The position numbers and the translations under genes were made by a program. The notes beneath the pieces were generated by a model. It saw nothing but the letters and a program-made list of their open reading frames with translations, did no database searches and was not told where the DNA came from. From Nematostella vectensis (Eukaryota; Cnidaria; Anthozoa; Actiniaria; Edwardsiidae), in contig NC_064041.1 in assembly GCF_932526225.1 (NCBI RefSeq), forward strand, positions 16,365,888-16,429,887: a stretch of 64,000 nucleotides of DNA. Direction: 5' to 3'. Below, piece after piece: positions 58,516 through 64,000 of the stretch (its first letter is position 1; each line of letters opens with the position of its first letter).

Positions 58516-58701
58516 AGGCCACACCTCTATTTTTTTTTCAAGACAAATATGTGAAGAAATCTCGAAATTACCATCTTGAATAATGATACATTCAAGTGAA
58601 TTTAATGGAAAATATTACAATAGCTTTCACAAATCAGCCGATGGAAACGGATTCTCTTTCACTTTAACTATTTTGCTAGGATGACAAAATGGCGACCACT
58701 G
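58516..58701 (-). mobile_element. MITE-like element, family M, copy 5 (inverted)
   Basis: Read on the minus strand it begins GTGGTCGCCATTTTGTCATC, contains CCGTTTCCATCGGCTGATTT, and ends near ATAGAGGTGTGGCC. Confidence 0.55.
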
Positions 58702-58914
58702 TTAATTAGTGCTCCGTTGATTGCGACACTGAATCATACCATAAATCTCATAAACTCCACCGCGACACTTTACATCGTGACGCCTTGAGGGTTCATGCGA
58801 GTGTCTCTTCCCCCTCAGCCACCAGCTTGTTCTAAATTAGGTTAACCAATGCGGCACCGTTGGCGAATTAACCATTTTGTGTCTCCAATCTTAGATGCTC
58901 ACGTTAATCAAACT

Positions 58915-59133
58915 AGGCTCTGTCGGCCGCCAAGTTGCCAAGTTGCAAGGGTGAGAAAACATCCATTTACATCGGGTAATTTTTAGAAACTGTTGTGATT
59001 TTTTCGATTTAATTCAAGAAAAATAAAGCATAAGATTTTGATACTAGGTGGTTACTGTGCGATGTCTTCTCATAATTTCTCTTCCTGTATTGTTGGGCAC
59101 AATAATAAAGGTGTGGTTGGCAAGGGCTTTTTA
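58915..59133 (+). mobile_element. MITE-like element, family M, copy 6
   Basis: It begins AGGCTCTGTCGGCCGCCAAG, contains CATCCATTTACATCGGG, and ends AATAAAGGTGTGGTTGGCAA. It lies about 210 bp from copy 5. Confidence 0.55.
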
Positions 59134-62088
59134 GGTCCCTTTACCAATGTGTTCTGCGATATTCAAGTTTCAGCTGTTTCTGCATATGGAATATTCCACT
59201 GTTTTAGATGATATTTACTTTTGTAAATTTACAACTCAATAAATCAGAGTTCTAATTACCAGCATAAAAATAATCAAAATGGGAATTTCGTGACTGGCTC
59301 TAAAAATGTCCTTTAGAGCTTTCCTCTTTAGAATTGTTAGGAAATGCTTACATCCATAGCTGTTTGTACAAGTTACGTAGCAAAGATGATCGTTCAGATT
59401 ATTTATCGATTGCGTACTTTCCTGAGCATTTTTTTGTCTTTGTTCTTATAGTATCTCAACTTGCAAATAATAACTTAGAAAAATGTGTTTTTTGCTTGAC
59501 CTTCTTGTTATATATTCAAAGAAAACAATGATAAAACCTGTAAGTAAGAAATAGCCAAAGTACTACTATTCCATTTGACACGATTTCCCATTTTTTCTTC
59601 AAAGGCGCAATGCCGTTGGCGCCAAATTCGGTTGATCAATCAAAGAAATTTTTCCATCTCCCGCTAAAACGCTTAAGCAATTGCTTTGGAGCCAAGATGC
59701 TCGCTCGAGTTGATGTTATCTGTACATTGAGTATTCTCGTTATGTGCGTTAGCAAACAGGAAACGACCTGAAACATAACACAGTAGACATTTTAATTTCT
59801 CCTTTGTTATCACCCTCTAGGAAGTCCAAATTAATCACTGAGTCGACAAAACTTTGACTTCTCCTAGATAGAGTCCAAGATAGTAATAATTTTGTTTGGT
59901 TTATGCTTTTCGTATGTTGTGTGATTAAACAGTGAGCCGAAGGACCCCTTGGGGATATTTAGGGCATTTCCAACTTGGTAATGCAAAAAATCACCTTTCC
60001 TTCTAAACCCACTTCTCAACAGCCAATCAAAACAGCGCTCCAGACTCTGTTAAAAAAATCATTAATTACAATCTAGGAATGCGTAGGAAACATGGAATTA
60101 AGTTTGCCTTGAAGGTAGTGGTCATTTCCCCGGCGTCTTTATGACATAACGGTTGGAAACCGTATGAAAGCTTCCTTCCTTGAACCAGATAACTCTAACC
60201 CTGGCACTACCCAACCCACCGCCGAACGGCGCTCAATTCACGCTTCTTCCTCTAGAAAATCTCAACATTTTAGCACTTGAAGACCAAAGTCAACATTTGT
60301 GTTTCATGAAATTTTAGTTTTAACCTTAAATAAACCCCAACTTTGATTTTTGTGCCAAGCTGTGTGTTTATCTGGCGTGCCGCCGCTATGTCCGAGCTTT
60401 CGAAAAAACTTGTTTTCCTTCGGCAAATTGAAGTTTGATCAATGATAACGCGATAACCGTTAACTAGTCTTTGCTTCCCTCCCTTAATCTAGAAAAGCAT
60501 AAACAGAAATGCGAGTCTAACTAGAGGAAATTTGACTCTGTCGGAATATCCGCTATTTAGCTTTGAACAGTCAGAGTGAGGAAACAAGTTTTTTATCACT
60601 TTGATCTCACAAGCTTCTGCTAATATTATCTTTTCCTATTTATAATTTGTGGTGTCTTTATTCTATTCACTGCCCTATGACTACAAATACTTGTGCCATA
60701 TTGATTTTGTTCTCAGAAAACAATTTCCTCTATTAATCTAACTTTCCTAAATATAATATATATTGATAGCTAAGACGATTAACCAGTGGCGCACTATCAT
60801 AATGGAATCGGTGGTTATGTTGATTCTCAAAAGCTTCCGAGTCAGCGTAGCACAAGTTAATAAATTCTGTTACGGAGACAAAATTTAAAAGGAATTAACC
60901 CGGATTTAATCATTTTTGTCTTTATTAGTACTGCGCTAGTCAATAAGGAAAAAGTTCCAAGGAAGAAAAAGAACACTTCGTTGTGACAGCCGTTTTTTTT
61001 TTTTTTTTTTTTTACTAGAAATGATCGCTTTTCGTAACCATTTGAGTCATGGAAGAGCTTTGTTTCGATTCGTTCGAATTTCATTGCGTTTTTATTTTGT
61101 TTATTTTAAACAAGTTCAAAACACTAGTGGCTTTCCTCCAAGCCAAGAATAACACATTATAAAAACAGGAAACTCATCTAAAGTAAACTTCATTTTGAAA
61201 TTAGTTTTTTTACAAAGTTGTTTATAGTTTTTAGTTAAAGGTGCTTGTTCTCAGCTTTGCGCCCGCCTCCTAAAAGGGGTATAAATAAATGTGTTAAAAA
61301 CCACAAGCTTAATCAAGCTGTCCTGTATTTCTAGTTGTGAATTAACGGCTAATGAGTTTTTTTGTCCACTCTTATTGACAATATATGCGCATTAAAGCTA
61401 TGGAATTTCTTTCAATCACGCCAGTGTTATTTCATAGCTGTCAATTCCTTCTGCCATTAAGCAAAATGACCTTTTTTCAATCGAACACAAGAGCGGCGCA
61501 AATAGAGAAAAAGTTTGCAATAAACTGGCGGTGAGTTTTGCGGTTTTTTTTTAGGAAATTGGAAAGCTTTCGTTCATTGAGACTTGCTTTGGTTACATTA
61601 CTAGCACAAGACAATGTAGACAAGAACACAATGTAAGGACCCTGACAGTTTGTTTTGGTGTTTTGCTCGCGCCATGACACGTGCCCGAAGCACCTGTCTC
61701 GCCAACACTTGAGCCTTTATCGCAAAACTTCGTAAAAACCTCCACTTGAGCAGCCCAAAGCACTAGATGAATACATGCAGAGCTCTACACACTTCATATT
61801 GTATGTCATAGAACGGGGAAACGACTTAAAATGCGCGCTTGCATCGAATTAACCAAGTAGACATTTAACAAAAATAATCTTGATTCACTGGCCTTTCAAA
61901 TTAAGTAAGATTTTAACTAAAACAATTAATTCTAAAGAATGCTGCTGCTAGCAAGAGCTTTTAGCGATTGTTCGGTATATCGATGCATTCAAGGTTAAGG
62001 TAAATAGTACAACAATAGGTTTTAGCTCGCTTCGCGATAAAGTGGATATTCGATGGTAATTATTAAACCGTCTTTATCGTTCGCCCTT
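59134..62088. other. Intergenic, no gene seen
   Basis: AT-rich, with a run of 20 or so T near 60990-61013 and only short random frames. No repeat array, exon or RNA gene was recognised. Confidence 0.5.
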
Positions 62089-62094
62089 TTTATT
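62089..62094 (-). terminator. Candidate poly(A) signal of the PRDM12-like gene
   Basis: TTTATT on the plus strand is AATAAA on the minus strand, 378 bases beyond the stop codon at 62472. Confidence 0.4.
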
Positions 62095-62471
62095 TGGGAA
62101 AGTTATTATGTTTTGAATGCTGTTGAAGCTTAAAGCGTGAATTGTCCCTCTGTCATAATACATGCTTAAGAGAAATTAGAATTCTGTAAGACAGCAAGTA
62201 GGTTCGTTCAGTTTCGGTGTATTTTCTTTTAATATGTCGCGACTGTACAAACTATTTACATTATTTTATATCAGCAAAATATTGTTCTATACAAGTAATG
62301 TTTGCAAGCGTATGCTTCAAACAATTTCTCATTTCAAATCAGCAAAACTTTGATTGGATTTTTTGGGGCTCTAACCATGGTAAATCACCCCTTTTTACCA
62401 AACTGACCGCAGCCCAAAATTAACTTTGCGCTCGCGTTCATATCTAGAATTTTAATTGTTCAATAACGCAT

Positions 62472-62872
62472 TTAACAATGCACTGGTGAATCCATCCCAC
62501 TCGAATCTCTCGAGTGCGTCTCGGAAAAATCGTCCTGGGATTTCTGATCTAAGGATAGTTCGGTTGTAGGTCTGTGACGCGCCGACTTTTGATGAGCGCG
62601 CAATCCGGCCAATTGCGAGTAAGCAAAATGACAGACAGTGCACTTGTATGGTTTCTCGCCCGTGTGAAGGCGCGTGTGGTTGCGTAGGGTAGATGATTGG
62701 CTAAAGGATTTTTTGCAGAATTTGCACTGAAACGGCTTTTCCATCGTATGAATTCTCATATGAGATCGGAGATTGCTTCTTGAGTTGAACCCTCTTCGGC
62801 AAAGAGTGCACTTTAAGCGTCCTGGTACCACATTTCCTTTATTCTCGGGGGTGAACTTGTAAATGGGCTCTC
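62472..62872 (-). CDS. PRDM12: PRDM12-like zinc-finger protein, last exon (gene runs off right edge)
   Basis: The exon opens after CTCTTTTCAG at 62872 in phase 1 and runs to a TAA at 62472, giving 132 residues. It holds three C2H2 zinc fingers: [38 protein letters not shown] and [19 protein letters not shown]; the third ends HQKSARH, with five residues between the histidines. [14 protein letters not shown] and [17 protein letters not shown] are the pattern I remember for the C-terminus of PRDM12. That is a PR/SET-domain transcription regulator, linked in vertebrates to nociceptor development and recruitment of H3K9 methylation. The tail after RHRP is short, acidic and Ser-rich, without the alanine run of the vertebrate protein. 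The PR domain should lie beyond 64000. The neighbour EXOSC2 supports the call, since the two genes adjoin in human. Another C2H2 family remains possible. Confidence 0.75.
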
Positions 62873-64000
62873 CTGAAAAGAGCGAAAGAAAACAGTTAAT
62901 TCACGCCTAGCATCTACCAAAGAATAACAGTCTTGCTTTGTTAATAATCGAACTGCGCGCTTGCTAGGGAGATCTTAGCGGGGTGCTCAACTGATTTAAC
63001 CTTTCCAATGTTTATCTTACGGGGTACATTAAGGCTAAACAATGAACTAAGATTAATTTACTTCTTGGATATTTTGATTTTGCTTTTTAAATGTTCTTTT
63101 ACTTGAAAGTCACATATATATATTAACTCCCCCAAAGCGCGGGAAAATATTTCTCGGAAAGAGACTTAATCAAGCGCCCCGGTGCGCGAGAACCTGAAGT
63201 GACGGAGAGTTAATGCACTTGACTCACTTTTTAGCCACTGACAGAGTTACAGTCAAAACCAGTCATTTGTTGTGAAAATATGACAGTAAATTAGGGAAAC
63301 GCGTTTTTGTGTGTCTGTTGGGAGGAGGTAGCGTGAGTCTAAAAGTAGCAAATGTTTTCCGTGTTACGCTTTTACTGTCTTTTCTTCAAATAAAAGGTAA
63401 ACCACATTATGGCTTTTCATCTAAAAAAGGAATTAAGAAGCTTTTTGTACTGTAAATGTGCGTTTTACATTCAGTTGATCACCTGTCTTTCGCTGTAACT
63501 CAATATGTTAGGAAATGGAAACTCTCTAGTCTTATAGCAGGGTGAATTCGCTTTAACAAGAATAAACCGTTTTGGATCAGAATGAAAAGAGAAGCTTAAG
63601 TAATTTATGGACACAAAAGCCACTGTTTTCGCCTTAGTCTATCTCGATTACCGAGCAAATCTCGGTGTATTATTTACAACTGGTTGTTATGCTTGCAAAA
63701 GACAGGTCGAACTGTGAGTTGCCGGTATTATTTAATGCGTTCTGCCACAGCTGCAAAATTGGTTTAAAAACAAAGCAAATGTAAACTGCGTTTCTTGTAC
63801 AATATAGGTATCCTATTTCAGTGTCTGAGGACTTTACGGTCTACTAGGGGTAAACGGTGTGATTTAAAGGTTGAGCATTTATTATCTTTTAAATAAAATA
63901 AATGAAATCTATTTGTGAAAATAAGCTAAAAATGTAATACTTAAGCCTTGTTATATCCCCACGGTAGAACAAATCAGAACATATTATCGGCTGCGTTTAT
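62873..64000. other. Probable intron of the PRDM12-like gene
   Basis: No further exon of the gene and no other feature was recognised up to the window edge. Confidence 0.4.

Noticed and set aside
60990..61013. Long T run as a possible retroposon tail
   Set aside because: No adjacent element body or target duplication was recognised.

Overview
The window is animal nuclear DNA: intron-rich genes with GT-AG introns, head-to-head housekeeping promoters, old DNA-transposon debris and a very large load of tandem repeats. Gene content and transposon types suggest an anthozoan cnidarian such as the sea anemone Nematostella. That placement is an inference, because no species marker was seen.

Layout, left to right. 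1-3589 (-) is the 5' part of TBC1D13, a Rab GTPase-activating protein, which runs off the left edge. It shares a divergent, CCAAT-rich promoter with an hnRNP A/B-type RNA-binding protein gene (CDS 3992-4891, +). A decayed Mutator-like transposase lies at 8654-10457 (-). A second, divergent hnRNP A/B-type gene has two coding exons (13491-13579 and 15223-16078, +). At 18133-19116 (-) is a single-exon type II membrane protein resembling an FkbM-type methyltransferase that has lost its key residues.

From 20480 to 45886 (-) lies a complete 20-exon COG7 gene (759 residues, Golgi tether subunit), rebuilt here exon by exon. It is head to head with a complete 9-exon EXOSC2/RRP4 gene (46327-56737, +, 293 residues, RNA exosome cap subunit). 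At 62472-62872 (-) is the last exon of a PRDM12-like zinc-finger gene. TBC1D13, EXOSC2 and PRDM12 are, from memory, all on human 9q34, with PRDM12 and EXOSC2 adjacent, so this looks like ancient linkage.

The most unusual thing is the repeats. Most tandem arrays in the COG7 and EXOSC2 introns touch an exon edge, and several are copies of the exon-intron junction itself. Real splice donors or acceptors, with 18 to about 60 coding bases, are repeated 3 to about 30 times. In EXOSC2 exon 6 the unit is 42 bp (14 codons), contains the donor and stays open in frame. Splice sites may therefore act as seeds for minisatellite growth, and alternative donor choice could change protein length. Nearly all the very long open frames in the window are artefacts of these arrays.
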